This document shows, piece by piece, positions 9,040 to 19,059 of a DNA stretch of 64,000 bases; the first letter of the stretch is position 1; each line of letters opens with the position of its first letter. Under the pieces are notes generated by a model. That model made no database searches. It was not told where the DNA came from and worked only from the letters and a program-made list of their open reading frames with translations. Origin of the DNA: CAJQQK01 sp963696075 (GTDB lineage Bacteria > Pseudomonadota > Alphaproteobacteria > Rhizobiales > Hyphomicrobiaceae); assembly GCA_963696075.1 (NCBI GenBank), contig CAVOJD010000009.1:372001-436000 (forward strand), written 5' to 3'. The position numbers and the translations under genes were made by a program.

Positions 9040-9786
9040 CTACAAGCCCTGCGCAAGACCATAGCCGTGGCCGCCGGCCTGCGGCAGCACCTCGTGGAGG
9101 ACGCCGTTTTCAAGGCGGAGCACCCGGTGCATGCGCTCGGCGAGCTCCATGTTGTGGGTCGCGATGAGGGCTGCTACGCCGGTGTGTTCAATCAGGTCCA
9201 TCAGATCAACGAAGACCCGCGCGGCCGTTGCGGGATCGAGATTGCCGGTCGGCTCATCGGCAAGGATGAGGCGGGGTTGATTGGCGAGGGCGCGGGCAAT
9301 CGCGGTGCGCTGCTGTTCGCCGCCAGACAATTCGGCGGGCCGATGGTGGAGGCGCTCAGCCAGTCCGAGAAGGTCTAGAAGCTCCTTGGCGCGGGTGCGC
9401 GCTGCCTTCATCGATTGGCCGCGGATCAACTGCGGCATGGCGACATTTTCGAGGGCGGAAAACTCCGGCAGCAACTGGTGGAACTGGTAGACGAAGCCCA
9501 TCTGCGCCCGTCTGACGGCGGTGCGTTCGCCATCATTCATCGTGGCGCAGTCCTGGCCATTTATGATGACGCGGCCGGCATCCGGCGTCTCCAGGAGGCC
9601 TGCGATATGAAGCAGCGTCGACTTGCCGGCTCCTGACGGGCCAACGAGGGCAACCGCCTCGCCCGCATTCAGCACGGCTTGAGCATTGTCGAGGACGCGC
9701 ACGTCACGCGCGCCCTGCGAATAGGTGCGGCGCAGGCCGACGAGTTCGAGGACGGCGCGGCGGTTTTCGTTGGCTGATCGCTGCAT
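9040..9786 (-). CDS. lolD: Lipoprotein-releasing system ATP-binding protein
   Basis: ATPase of the LolCDE transporter, which extracts outer-membrane lipoproteins from the inner membrane. In the 248-residue protein the Walker A GPSGAGKST is at residues 49-57, followed by Q-loop FVYQFHQLLPEFSALENV, signature LSGGEQQRTAIARAL, Walker B LILADEPTGNLD and H-loop ATHNMELAERM; the LLPEF block is typical of LolD. The ATG at 9786 starts 8 bp after the lolC stop with GGGGG just upstream, so an in-frame start inside lolC is unlikely. Confidence 0.95.
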   Translation of the reverse strand: MQRSANENRRAVLELVGLRRTYSQGARDVRVLDNAQAVLNAGEAVALVGPSGAGKSTLLHIAGLLETPDAGRVIINGQDCATMNDGERTAVRRAQMGFVYQFHQLLPEFSALENVAMPQLIRGQSMKAARTRAKELLDLLGLAERLHHRPAELSGGEQQRTAIARALANQPRLILADEPTGNLDPATAARVFVDLMDLIEHTGVAALIATHNMELAERMHRVLRLENGVLHEVLPQAGGHGYGLAQGL

Positions 9787-9794
9787 GGTTCCCC

Positions 9795-11069
9795 CTATTC
9801 GTAGCGAAGCGCTTCGACGGGGTCGAGTTTCGACGCGCGCCATGAGGGATAAAGGGTCGCCAGCAACGTCAGGACAAGCGCGAAGATGACGATCCAGGTG
9901 GTCTCGCCCACATCGATGTCGGCGGGCAGGCGGGTCAGATAATACACCTTCGGGTCCATCAGCGTCGTGCCCGTCAGGGACTGCACGAACTGGCGGATCT
10001 CTTCGATGTAGAAGCAGAAGACGACGCCGAGCACGAGACCTGCGAGAGTGCCAACGACGCCGATCGAGGCGCCGGTGATCAAGAAGACGCGCATGATCGC
10101 GCCCTTCGTCGCGCCCATCGTGCGCAGGATCGCGATATCGCGGCCCTTGTCTTTCACGAGCATCATGATGCCGGAAATGATGTTCAGGGCTGCAACCAGC
10201 ACGATCAGCGACAGAATGATGAACATCACCGTTCGCTCGACCTCGAGGACGGTGAAGAAGGTTTCATTGCGGTCGCGCCAGGTGGCGTAGTGAAGGGGGG
10301 CTGGCACAGTCGCCTTCATCGCCTTGATCTGGTCGTCGATCTTTTCGGGATCGCTGACGACGAGTTCGAGCACGTCAACCTGGCCCGGCTTCGAGAAGTA
10401 CCCCTGCGCTTCGGCGAGCGGCATGAAGATCATCGAGCGATCGTATTCGGACATGCCGAGTTCGAAGATGGCCGCGATCCGGTAGGGCCGCGTGCGCGGC
10501 GCGGTGCCGAAGGGCGTGCTGGTGCCGCGCGGCGAGACCAGGGTCACGTACTCGCCGAGCGAGACGCCGAGCGATTGGGCCAGCCGCGTTCCGACCGCGA
10601 TGCCGCGCTGCTGGTCGAACCCTTCGATGGAACCGAACACGATGTTGTTGGCAACGAGGGGCAGGGAGCGGATGCCCTCCTCGCTCATGCCGCGCACTAG
10701 GCCGCCCAAGGCCTGATGGGGCGAGGAGACCATGACCTGGCCTTCGATCAGGGGCACGACGTGCATCACGCCGGGAACGGTGGTCAGGCGTTTGGCGATG
10801 TCGGGGTAATTGGTGAAGGGACCGGTGCCGGCCATGGGCTGCACCACGGCGTGGCCGTTGAGTCCCAAGATCTTTTCGTAGAGCTGGTTGCGGAAGCCGT
10901 TCATCACCGCCATCACGATGATCAGCGTCGCGACGCCCAGCATGATGCCGATGAACGAGAACCCCGCGATCACCGAGATGAAGCCTTCCTGGCGCCGCGC
11001 GCGCAGGTATCTCAGCGCGAGCAGCCACTCGAACGGCGCAAACGGTGGCGTATCCGCCTTGGCAGTCAT
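9795..11069 (-). CDS. lolC: Lipoprotein-releasing system permease (LolC/LolE type)
   Basis: Membrane subunit of the lipoprotein-release ABC transporter. About 424 residues: N-terminal helix around EGFISVIAGFSFIGIMLGVA, large periplasmic domain (about residues 50-270), then three helices in the C-terminal part (VMFIILSLIVLVAALNIISG, VFLITGASIGVVGTLAGLVL, WIVIFALVLTLLATLYP) and the family ending ASKLDPVEALRYE. Only one permease gene is present beside lolD, as in other Alphaproteobacteria. The ATG at 11069 has GGGGGA upstream; the coding region follows proS after 46 bp. Confidence 0.94.
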   Translation of the reverse strand: MTAKADTPPFAPFEWLLALRYLRARRQEGFISVIAGFSFIGIMLGVATLIIVMAVMNGFRNQLYEKILGLNGHAVVQPMAGTGPFTNYPDIAKRLTTVPGVMHVVPLIEGQVMVSSPHQALGGLVRGMSEEGIRSLPLVANNIVFGSIEGFDQQRGIAVGTRLAQSLGVSLGEYVTLVSPRGTSTPFGTAPRTRPYRIAAIFELGMSEYDRSMIFMPLAEAQGYFSKPGQVDVLELVVSDPEKIDDQIKAMKATVPAPLHYATWRDRNETFFTVLEVERTVMFIILSLIVLVAALNIISGIMMLVKDKGRDIAILRTMGATKGAIMRVFLITGASIGVVGTLAGLVLGVVFCFYIEEIRQFVQSLTGTTLMDPKVYYLTRLPADIDVGETTWIVIFALVLTLLATLYPSWRASKLDPVEALRYE

Positions 11070-11115
11070 CGCTCGTCCCCCATGCCCCAGCGGGCGGCGC
11101 GCTATTCGCGCACCC

Positions 11116-12462
11116 TCAGCACAGTACGCGTTCAGCCTTGATGCGTTCGGCAAGGTGGTCAACCAGGCTATCGAGCGCCATCTCCTCGCGCGCGCCTGAC
11201 TGGCGGGCCTTGACCTCGCCCTGACCTGCCGCCACGCCCTTCGGGCCGACGATGACCTGATAGGGCAGACCGATCAGATCCATTGTGGCGAACTTTGCGC
11301 CGGCGCGTTCGCCGGTATCGTCGTAGAGCACCTCGATTCCGGCGTTCGTGAGGCGTTCATAGAGTTGGGCGCAGGCCTGATCGGTTGCTGCATCCCCCGC
11401 CTTGAGGTTTAGAAGGCCAACCTCGAAGGGGGCAACGGGCACGGGCCAGACGATGCCGCCGTCGTCATGGCAGGCCTCGATGATGCCGGCGGCCAGGCGC
11501 GAGACGCCAACGCCGTAGGAACCCATCTGCAGCGGCACCATCTCGCCATCGGGGCCCTGGACGCGGCAGTCGAGCGGTTCGGAATACTTGGTGCCGAAAA
11601 AGAAGATGTGGCCGATCTCGATGCCACGGGCGGAGACCTGCTTGTCGGCGGGCACTTCGCGATCGAAGCGCGCTTGGTCGTGCATTTCGTCGGTTGCCGC
11701 GTAAAACGATGTCCAATTGTCGACGATCGGTGAGAGGTCGCCGTCGAAGTCGATGTCGGCTGCGGGAATATCGAGGCCGAGCAGGTCCTTATGGCCAAAC
11801 ACCTGGCTTTCGCCGGTGTCTGCCAGAATGATGAACTCGTGGCTCAGGTCTCCGCCGATCGGCCCGGTCTCGGCCTTCATCGGGATCGACTGGAGGCCCA
11901 TTCTGGCAAACGTGCGCAGATAGGCGACGAACATGCGGTTGTAGGCGCGGCGCCCGTCTTCCGGCGTCAGATCGAAGGAATAGGCATCCTTCATGAGGAA
12001 TTCGCGGCCGCGCATGACGCCGAAACGGGGACGGATCTCGTCGCGGAACTTCCACTGGATGTGGTAGAGGTTACGCGGCAGATCGCGGTAACTTCTGATG
12101 CCGTCGCGGAAAATCGCCGTGATGAGTTCTTCGTTGGTCGGCCCGTAGAGCATTTCACGTTCATGGCGGTCGGTGATGCGGAGCATTTCCTTGCCATAAT
12201 CGTCATAGCGGCCCGACTGGCGCCACAGGTCAGCCGACTGGATCGTCGGCATGAGGACTTCGATGGCCCCGGCGCGGTTTTGTTCTTCGCGCACGATACT
12301 CCCGATCTTGTCGAGCACGCGCAGCCCCAGGGGCAGCCAGGAATAAATGCCGGCGCTTGCCTGACGGATCATGCCGGCGCGCAGCATCAACTGATGCGAG
12401 ACGATCTCGGCTTCCTTGGGCGGCTCTTTGAGGACGGGCAGGAAATACTTCGATAGGTGCAT
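11116..12462 (-). CDS. proS: Prolyl-tRNA synthetase, short form without editing insertion
   Basis: Class II aminoacyl-tRNA synthetase that charges tRNA-Pro. The 448-residue protein starts MHLSKYFLPVLKEPPKEAE and shows motif 1 (SAGIYSWLPLGLRVLDKI), motif 2 (YHIQWKFRDEIRPRFGVMRGREFLMKD region) and motif 3 (GSYGVGVSRLAAGIIE), then an anticodon-binding domain (YDDTGERAGAKFATMDLIG). The roughly 180-residue INS editing domain of E. coli ProRS is absent, as is usual in Alphaproteobacteria. It lies between the DUF1467 gene and lolC. Confidence 0.97.
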   Translation of the reverse strand: MHLSKYFLPVLKEPPKEAEIVSHQLMLRAGMIRQASAGIYSWLPLGLRVLDKIGSIVREEQNRAGAIEVLMPTIQSADLWRQSGRYDDYGKEMLRITDRHEREMLYGPTNEELITAIFRDGIRSYRDLPRNLYHIQWKFRDEIRPRFGVMRGREFLMKDAYSFDLTPEDGRRAYNRMFVAYLRTFARMGLQSIPMKAETGPIGGDLSHEFIILADTGESQVFGHKDLLGLDIPAADIDFDGDLSPIVDNWTSFYAATDEMHDQARFDREVPADKQVSARGIEIGHIFFFGTKYSEPLDCRVQGPDGEMVPLQMGSYGVGVSRLAAGIIEACHDDGGIVWPVPVAPFEVGLLNLKAGDAATDQACAQLYERLTNAGIEVLYDDTGERAGAKFATMDLIGLPYQVIVGPKGVAAGQGEVKARQSGAREEMALDSLVDHLAERIKAERVLC

Positions 12463-12556
12463 GTCGGGCTCGTCTGGCTCCGCGCGGGAATAGGGCCTGG
12501 AATGCGCGCCAGTGGCTCATAGCCGCTTGGCAGCGCCGGCGCAACGGCGCTGGGGG

Positions 12557-12820
12557 CTAGTCCAGCGGCTGATTGGCCAGTTTGGCAATGTCGAAGAAGT
12601 CAAACTCGATCGACGCCCAGATGAAGAGGAAAATCACGAACGCCACAACGGTGTTGATAAGTACCACGCGGCGCAGGGAAAACTTGGCCGGCGCGCTTCC
12701 AGGCGTGCCGGCGACGACGTCACCGGCCTCAGCCTGCGTTCTGACGCCGAAAGGGAGGACGGCGAACAGGCTGATCCACCAGACGACGAAATAGATGGCG
12801 AGTGCGAAAACCAGGCTCAT
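12557..12820 (-). CDS. DUF1467 family small inner-membrane protein
   Basis: An 87-residue protein with two predicted membrane helices (ALAIYFVVWWISLFAVLPFGV and VVLINTVVAFVIFLFIWAS) joined by a polar loop with the TQAEAGDVVAGTPGSAP stretch characteristic of DUF1467. Function unknown. The gene is regularly found between mce and proS in Alphaproteobacteria, and the position here, 39 bp after mce, matches. Confidence 0.88.
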   Translation of the reverse strand: MSLVFALAIYFVVWWISLFAVLPFGVRTQAEAGDVVAGTPGSAPAKFSLRRVVLINTVVAFVIFLFIWASIEFDFFDIAKLANQPLD

Positions 12821-12859
12821 GTTTCCTCAGGGTGCTAGAGCGCGAACATCGTTCGACGT

Positions 12860-13264
<405 letters not shown>

Positions 13265-13307
13265 GTCTGGCTCCCCTTCGTTAGTAGATTTCGTTCGGCA
13301 CTGGTGA

Positions 13308-15029
13308 TCAGTTCTTGGTGCGCAACTGATTGATGAGCACCTTGACGATCGGTTTCTTGCCCCAGGCCTGATCGACGGCGGATCGAACCGCGCGGCGGAC
13401 GGCCTCGCGAACCACTTCGGCGTCCTTGCGCCGGCGCGGCGGAATACTGTCAATGGTGCCGTCGACGGCATCGAGGATGATATCCTCCATCGCGTCGCCT
13501 ACAGCATCTTCGGCTGGAATACCATCGATGGCCACGTCCGCGTCACCGAGCACATTGCCGCGCTGATCGAGCGTCAATGCGACCGCGACGAGGCCGACCA
13601 CCGACAAACGCCGTCGTTCACGGACGGCATTTTCACCCTCATGCAGCAGCAGGCGGCCATCGCGATAGCGGCGCCCCACGGGAATATCATCGATCACATC
13701 AAGCGGGCCGGGCGCGAGGCGCAGCATTTCGCCATTGGTGATGTAGCGCACATCGGGGATGCCGCACTCGCTTGCCAGGCGGGCATTTTCCTGAAGATGA
13801 CGGACCTCGCCGTGCATTGGTACGAGTTTTTGCGGCTTCAGCCAGGAGAACATGCGCACGAGTTCTTCGCGGCGCGGGTGGCCCGTGACATGGACGAGGC
13901 CGTCAGCGTCCGTGATGATCTTGCAGCCGAGATCGGCGATGCGGTTTTGGACCGAGATCACCGACTTCTCGTTGCCGGGGATGGTGCGGGAGGAATAAAT
14001 CACGGTGTCGCCGCGGGTCAGTTCGATGTCGCGGTGGGAGTGTTCGGCGATGCGGGCCATGGCGGCGCGCGGTTCGCCCTGGCTGCCGGTCGCAAGGATC
14101 AGCGCCTCGCCGCGCTCCATGTAGCGGAAATGCTCCTGGTCCAGATAGGCGAAGTCCTCGGGCAGGTAGCCGGTATCGATGGCGACCTGGATGACGCGAT
14201 GGAGGGCGCGGCCGGCAACCAGGAAGCGGCGCCCGGTCGCCTTGGCGGCATCGGAGATGGCGCGCACGCGGGCGACATTCGAGGCAAAGGTGGTGACGGC
14301 GACCTGGCCGGTCTGGCCCTTGATGATCTCGACGAGGGAGGCTGCGACTTCGGTCTCGGAGGGGGAAACGCCCTCGCGAAAGGCGTTGGTCGAGTCGCAA
14401 ACGAGGGCCATGACGCCTTCCTTGCCGATCTCCTGGATGCGCGCGATGTTGGTTGGCTTGCCAACGAGGGGGGCTTCGTCGAGCTTCCAGTCGGCGGTGT
14501 GGAAGATCACGCCCTGTGAGGTGCGGATGACGAGGGCGGAGGTTTCAGGGATCGAATGCGCCATTGAGACGGTTTCGAGATCGAACGCGCCGACCTTGAA
14601 GCGGCTGTCGGTCTGGATCTCGTGGATCTCCGGCTTCAGGTCACCGCCGTATTCGGCGAGCTTGGCGCGGAGCATGCCGATCGTGAACGGCGTTCCATAG
14701 ATCGGAACACGCAGATCGGACCAGCTATCGATGACGGCGCCGATATGGTCTTCGTGCGCGTGGGTGATGACGATGCCGTCGAGGGCCTGGCGGTTCTCGA
14801 TGATGAAGCGCAGATCGGGGAGGACCACGTCGACACCGGGTTCGTTGTCGCCCGGGAAGGTGAGGCCGAGGTCGACCATCAGCCAGCGGCGCGCGTCCGG
14901 GGGCCCGAGACCATAGAGGTAGACGTTCATGCCGATTTCGCCCAGCCCGCCAAGCGCCGCGAAGACGATCTCGTCGCGGCTCGTGGTGTCGGGCTTTGGC
15001 GCGACGTCGCCCCCTGGCGTATCGTTCAT
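13308..15029 (-). CDS. rnj: Ribonuclease J
   Basis: Metallo-beta-lactamase/beta-CASP nuclease with endo- and 5'-3' exonuclease activity, used in mRNA decay and rRNA maturation. 573 residues. The metal-binding HAHEDHIGA is near residue 90, and further ligands lie in VSMAHSIPETSALVI and HTADWKLDE; beta-CASP motifs include ILATGSQGEPRAAMARIA and VHVTGHPRREELVRM, and MHGEVRHL follows. The N-terminal FAALGGLGEIGMNVYLYG is the RNase J signature. The preceding gene is birA across a 214-bp gap. Confidence 0.96.
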   Translation of the reverse strand: MNDTPGGDVAPKPDTTSRDEIVFAALGGLGEIGMNVYLYGLGPPDARRWLMVDLGLTFPGDNEPGVDVVLPDLRFIIENRQALDGIVITHAHEDHIGAVIDSWSDLRVPIYGTPFTIGMLRAKLAEYGGDLKPEIHEIQTDSRFKVGAFDLETVSMAHSIPETSALVIRTSQGVIFHTADWKLDEAPLVGKPTNIARIQEIGKEGVMALVCDSTNAFREGVSPSETEVAASLVEIIKGQTGQVAVTTFASNVARVRAISDAAKATGRRFLVAGRALHRVIQVAIDTGYLPEDFAYLDQEHFRYMERGEALILATGSQGEPRAAMARIAEHSHRDIELTRGDTVIYSSRTIPGNEKSVISVQNRIADLGCKIITDADGLVHVTGHPRREELVRMFSWLKPQKLVPMHGEVRHLQENARLASECGIPDVRYITNGEMLRLAPGPLDVIDDIPVGRRYRDGRLLLHEGENAVRERRRLSVVGLVAVALTLDQRGNVLGDADVAIDGIPAEDAVGDAMEDIILDAVDGTIDSIPPRRRKDAEVVREAVRRAVRSAVDQAWGKKPIVKVLINQLRTKN

Positions 15030-15243
15030 GCGATCTCCTTCGTTTGCCCTGTCGAGAGCAAGTCTTCGTGCGGGTTAGATTATCGGACGGGGCAGAGTTG
15101 CGGGACCGCGCAATTTGTCCGGTGTTCGGATGGTCCCCGCGTTCCCTGCATATAACGTCCAATTAAAGGGGGTGCGAGTGCAAATCAATCTCAGGTCGCA
15201 TCGGGCGCGCACTTTCGCCTTGCCGATCTGGACTGCAGCGGGG
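15030..15243 (-). other. birA-rnj gap, no gene seen; the usual coaX is absent
   Basis: In many Alphaproteobacteria a type III pantothenate kinase gene (coaX) lies between birA and rnj. Here the gap is 214 bp and no reading frame resembles that kinase. It may hold an rnj promoter, but no clear -35/-10 pair was identified. Confidence 0.5.
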
Positions 15244-16011
15244 TCACGCGCCGCCTCCACCCCTCGTGGGCAAGAGTAGCACGTCGCCGTGATCGAGGGA
15301 GATTCGCGCGCCGTCCTCGGTGGTCATTTCGAGGCGTCCATCGGGGCCCAGTCCCTCGAATGTGCCGCGCACCTCGCCCCCTTGGCCCTTGACGCTCAGG
15401 GACTGTCCTGGCGGGTGCGCGCGGGGCGCCCAGGCGCTGCGAACGGTTTCGAAGCCGTGGCCCTCATTCCACACCTCAAGCCAGCGCGTCATGGCGGGGG
15501 CCAGGTCCGCGAGCAGCGTCTCGGGCGTGATCTCGGGCCCGTGTCCTGCGAGATGGGTGACCTTGCGCCCCTCGACCTCGGGCGCGACGGCGAGGTTGAT
15601 GCCGATCCCGATCATGATGACATCGTCACCGGCAAAGCGCGTGCTCTCCACGAGGATACCGCCGAGTTTGGCGGCGTCGATCATCAGATCATTCGGCCAT
15701 TTGAGTTGCAGCGCCTGTGGATCAGCCCCGCACGCCGTCAGCGCGTCCCAGGCGGCCAGGCCCGAGACAAAGGCGAGCTGGTGATACTTGGCCGGGGGGG
15801 CTGCCGCCGGCGTCATCAGGAAGGTCGCGGAGAAGTTGCCGGGTGGTGAGGCCCAGGCGCGGCCCGAGCGGCCACGGCCTGCTTCCTGGCGGCCAGCGAT
15901 GATCCACAGGGGGCCGCGTTCGCCAGCGGCGGCGCGGCGGTGGGCCTCGGCGTTGGTGGAATCGATCGCCTCGAACGCGACGATCCGGGGCGTGGTGCGT
16001 GCCTCACTCAT
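15244..16011 (-). CDS. birA: Biotin--[acetyl-CoA-carboxylase] ligase
   Basis: Activates biotin with ATP and attaches it to carrier lysines of carboxylases. 255 residues, without the DNA-binding domain of E. coli BirA, so probably a ligase only. Motifs: FEAIDSTNAEAHRRAAAGE, the biotinyl-AMP loop GRQEAGRGRSGRAWASPPGN, LKWPNDLMIDAAKLGGILVE and IGIGINL. The C-terminal beta-barrel ends in a Gly-rich tail. It begins 39 bp after the nuoN stop, as in other alphaproteobacterial nuo clusters. Confidence 0.95.
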   Translation of the reverse strand: MSEARTTPRIVAFEAIDSTNAEAHRRAAAGERGPLWIIAGRQEAGRGRSGRAWASPPGNFSATFLMTPAAAPPAKYHQLAFVSGLAAWDALTACGADPQALQLKWPNDLMIDAAKLGGILVESTRFAGDDVIMIGIGINLAVAPEVEGRKVTHLAGHGPEITPETLLADLAPAMTRWLEVWNEGHGFETVRSAWAPRAHPPGQSLSVKGQGGEVRGTFEGLGPDGRLEMTTEDGARISLDHGDVLLLPTRGGGGA

Positions 16012-16050
16012 GGTGCGTTCCGCATGCGCGGTGCCTGCCGGCCAGCCCGC

Positions 16051-17508
16051 CTATTTGGCAAAGGTGAACGACTGGGCGGCCGCCATGGCATAGTCGGTGA
16101 ACGGGCCGAGCCAGATGACGCCGCCGAGCATGATCAGGGCGGATGCTGCCATGACGGCAGCGGCTTTCATGCGGACGGGTTCGAACTTGTCCTTGGCCTC
16201 ATCGAAGAACATGATCTTGATGATGCGAAGATAGTAATAGGCCCCAACGACACTTGCGAGAACGCCGACGACGGCAAGGGGGTAGAGCTCTGCCTCGATC
16301 GCGGCGAGGAAAACGAAATACTTCGCAAAGAAGCCGACCAGCGGCGGAATGCCTGCCAGCGAGAACATCAGGATCATCAGGGCAAAGGCCATCGGCAGGT
16401 TGGTCCGGGCGAGGCCGGCCAGCTCGTTGATGTCCTCAATGGCATCGTCACCGCGGCGCATGGACAGAATGCAGGCGAAGACGCCCAGCGTCATGACCAC
16501 ATAGATGGCCATGTAGATCAGCACGGCCTGGGTGCCGGCCACGGAATTGGCGGCGAGACCGACGAGGGCAAAGCCGACGTTGGCGATCGAGGAATAAGCC
16601 ATCAGGCGTTTGATGTTGGTCTGGCCAATGGCGGCAAAGGCGCCAAGCAGCATCGAGGCGATGGCGACGAACGTGATGATCTGCTGCCACTGGGCTGCAA
16701 TCTCGGGAAAGGCTCCAACGGTTGCCCGCACGACAAGGGCCATCGCGGCGACCTTGGGGGCGGTTGCAAAGAAGGCCGTTACGGGCGTTGCAGCGCCTTC
16801 ATAGACGTCGGGCGTCCACATATGGAAGGGCACGGCGGAAATCTTGAATGCGAGACCGACGAGCAGGAAGACCAGGCCGAAGATCAGCCACAGGTTGGTT
16901 GCGGCATCCTCGCCTTTCGCGGCATTGGCGATGACCTGGAAGTCGGTCGAGCCGGCGAACCCGTAGATCAGGGATGAGCCATAGAGCAGCATGCCGGACG
17001 ACAACGCGCCGAGAACAAAATACTTGAGGCCGGCCTCACTGGAGCGCACGGAATCGCGGCGATAGGCGGCGATGACGTAAAGCGCGAGGGACTGAAGTTC
17101 GAGACCGACGTAGAGGGCGATCAGGTCGCCGGCCGAAATCATCAGCATCATGCCGACGGTGGAGAGCAGGATGAGGACCGCATACTCGAAGCGCAGCAGG
17201 TTGCGCTGGCGGAATTCATCGAATGCCAGAATGAGCGCGACCGCGCCGCCGCCGAGGGTCAAAAGCTTCATGAAGCGGGCGAACGGGTCGTCGACAAAGG
17301 CGCCGTTGAAGAGGCGGTTCGTCCCCTCGCCCGACCACACGAGGACGACACCGGCGGCGATCATGACGAGGATCGCAAGCCAGCCGACAAGTTCCGCATT
17401 CTCCTGCGTTTCATCGCGGAAGACGCCGAACATCAGGAGCGCCATGGCACCAACCGCGAGAATGATCTCGGGCAGGATGGGTGCATAGATAGCGAGGGCT
17501 TCGGGCAT
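16051..17508 (-). CDS. nuoN: NADH-quinone oxidoreductase subunit N
   Basis: Antiporter-like proton-pumping subunit of complex I. 485 residues with about 14 hydrophobic helices. The Mrp-antiporter core includes KYFVLGALSSGMLLYG and AVPFHMWTPDVYEGAATPV, with key lysines in the discontinuous helices (FKISAVPFHMW). It is the last nuo gene, followed after 39 bp by birA. Confidence 0.96.
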   Translation of the reverse strand: MPEALAIYAPILPEIILAVGAMALLMFGVFRDETQENAELVGWLAILVMIAAGVVLVWSGEGTNRLFNGAFVDDPFARFMKLLTLGGGAVALILAFDEFRQRNLLRFEYAVLILLSTVGMMLMISAGDLIALYVGLELQSLALYVIAAYRRDSVRSSEAGLKYFVLGALSSGMLLYGSSLIYGFAGSTDFQVIANAAKGEDAATNLWLIFGLVFLLVGLAFKISAVPFHMWTPDVYEGAATPVTAFFATAPKVAAMALVVRATVGAFPEIAAQWQQIITFVAIASMLLGAFAAIGQTNIKRLMAYSSIANVGFALVGLAANSVAGTQAVLIYMAIYVVMTLGVFACILSMRRGDDAIEDINELAGLARTNLPMAFALMILMFSLAGIPPLVGFFAKYFVFLAAIEAELYPLAVVGVLASVVGAYYYLRIIKIMFFDEAKDKFEPVRMKAAAVMAASALIMLGGVIWLGPFTDYAMAAAQSFTFAK

Positions 17509-17552
17509 CGGTTCAGGCCTTTGATGGCGCGTTCAATTCGGACACGGTGAGG

Positions 17553-19059
17553 CTATTGGACGGCAAGCGCCGTTGCCTGGCGGATGGCGGCTTCGTAGTT
17601 GGTCACGAGGTTCTTCACTGAGACCGCGGTGACATCGAGGATCGGCGAGGGATAGACGCCGAACAGGATGACGAGGAACGACCAGCGGCGCCAGGATCAC
17701 GATCTCGCGCGTGTTCATGTCGGCGATGCTCATGAGCTTGGGCTTGTCGAGTTCGCCGAAGACCATGCGCCGATAGAGGTAGAGCGCGTAGGCGGCTGAG
17801 AGGATCACGCCGGTGGTCGCAAGGAAGGCGACCCAGGTGTTGACCTTGAAGGCGCCGAGCAGCGTCAGGAACTCACCGACGAAGCCGGACGTTCCGGGCA
17901 GGCCGACGTTGGCCATGGTGAAGACCATGAAGCAGAAGGCATAGATCGGCATGCGGTTCGCCAAACCGCCGTAGGCGGCGATCTCTCGTGTGTGCATGCG
18001 GTCGTAGACCACGCCGACACACAAGAACAGCGCGCCCGAGACGAGGCCGTGGCTCAACATCTGGAAGATCGCGCCGTCGACGCCCTGGGTCGTCACTGTG
18101 AAAATACCCATCGTGACGAAGCCCATGTGGGCGACGGATGAATAGGCGATCAGCTTCTTTACGTCTTCCTGGGCGAGGGCGACGAGAGAGGTGTAGATGA
18201 TCGCGATGACGGACAGGGCGAAGACGAGCGGTGCCAGGTCCTGACTGGCCAATGGGAACATCGGCAGCGAAAAGCGCAGGAAGCCGTAGCCGCCCATCTT
18301 GAGGAGGATGCCGGCGAGGATCACGGAGCCGGCCGTTGGCGCCTCGACGTGGGCATCGGGCAGCCAGGTGTGCACCGGCCACATCGGCATCTTGACGGCA
18401 AACGATGCGAAGAAGGCGATCCACAGCCAGAACTGCATGTCGACGGGGAACTTGTGGTCCATCAAGGCCACGATGTCGGTTGTTCCGGCCTCAGCGTACA
18501 TCGCCATCATGGCGAGCAGCATCAGCACCGAGCCAAGCAGGGTGTAGAGGAAGAACTTGTAGCTCGCATAGACCCGGCGCGGGCCGCCCCATACGCCGAT
18601 GATCAGGAACATCGGAATCAGGCCGGCCTCGAAGAACAGGTAGAACAGGAGCAGGTCGAGGGCGCAGAAGACGCCGATCATCAGCGTCTCGAGGACGAGG
18701 AACGCGATCATGTATTCGGTGACGCGCTCATTGATCGAAGACCAGCTTGCAAGAATGCAAAGCGGCATCAGAAACGCGGTCAGCACCACGAACAGGATCG
18801 ATATGCCGTCGACCCCGAGCTTGTATTTGACGGGGCCGAACCAGGCCGCTTCCTCGACGAATTGGAACTCCGGTGTCGAGGGGTCGAACAACAGCCAAAG
18901 GTAGAGCGCGACCCCGAACGTCGCCAACGTCACGTAGAAGGCGATGTGGCGCGCATTGCGGCGGCCGCTTTCGTCGTCCTTGAGGAACATGATCCACAAG
19001 GCGCCGAACAACGGCAGGAACGTCACGATGGAGAGCAGCGGCATGCCGGCAGCGTTCAT
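17553..19059 (-). CDS. nuoM: NADH-quinone oxidoreductase subunit M, one frameshift near the 3' end
   Basis: Antiporter-like proton-pumping subunit of complex I. Core motifs are intact: FYLFFEAGLIPMFLIIGVWG, KMPMWPVHTWLPDAHVEAPT and SSVAHMGFVTMG. Near 17677 one extra base (CTGGTCGTTCCTC on the minus strand) changes frame. The other frame continues as a normal C-terminus (LFGVYPSPILDVTAVSVK to a TAG at 17553-17555); without the correction the product ends at 17533 in an unrelated Arg/Pro-rich tail. The nuoM start overlaps the nuoL stop. Confidence 0.93.
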
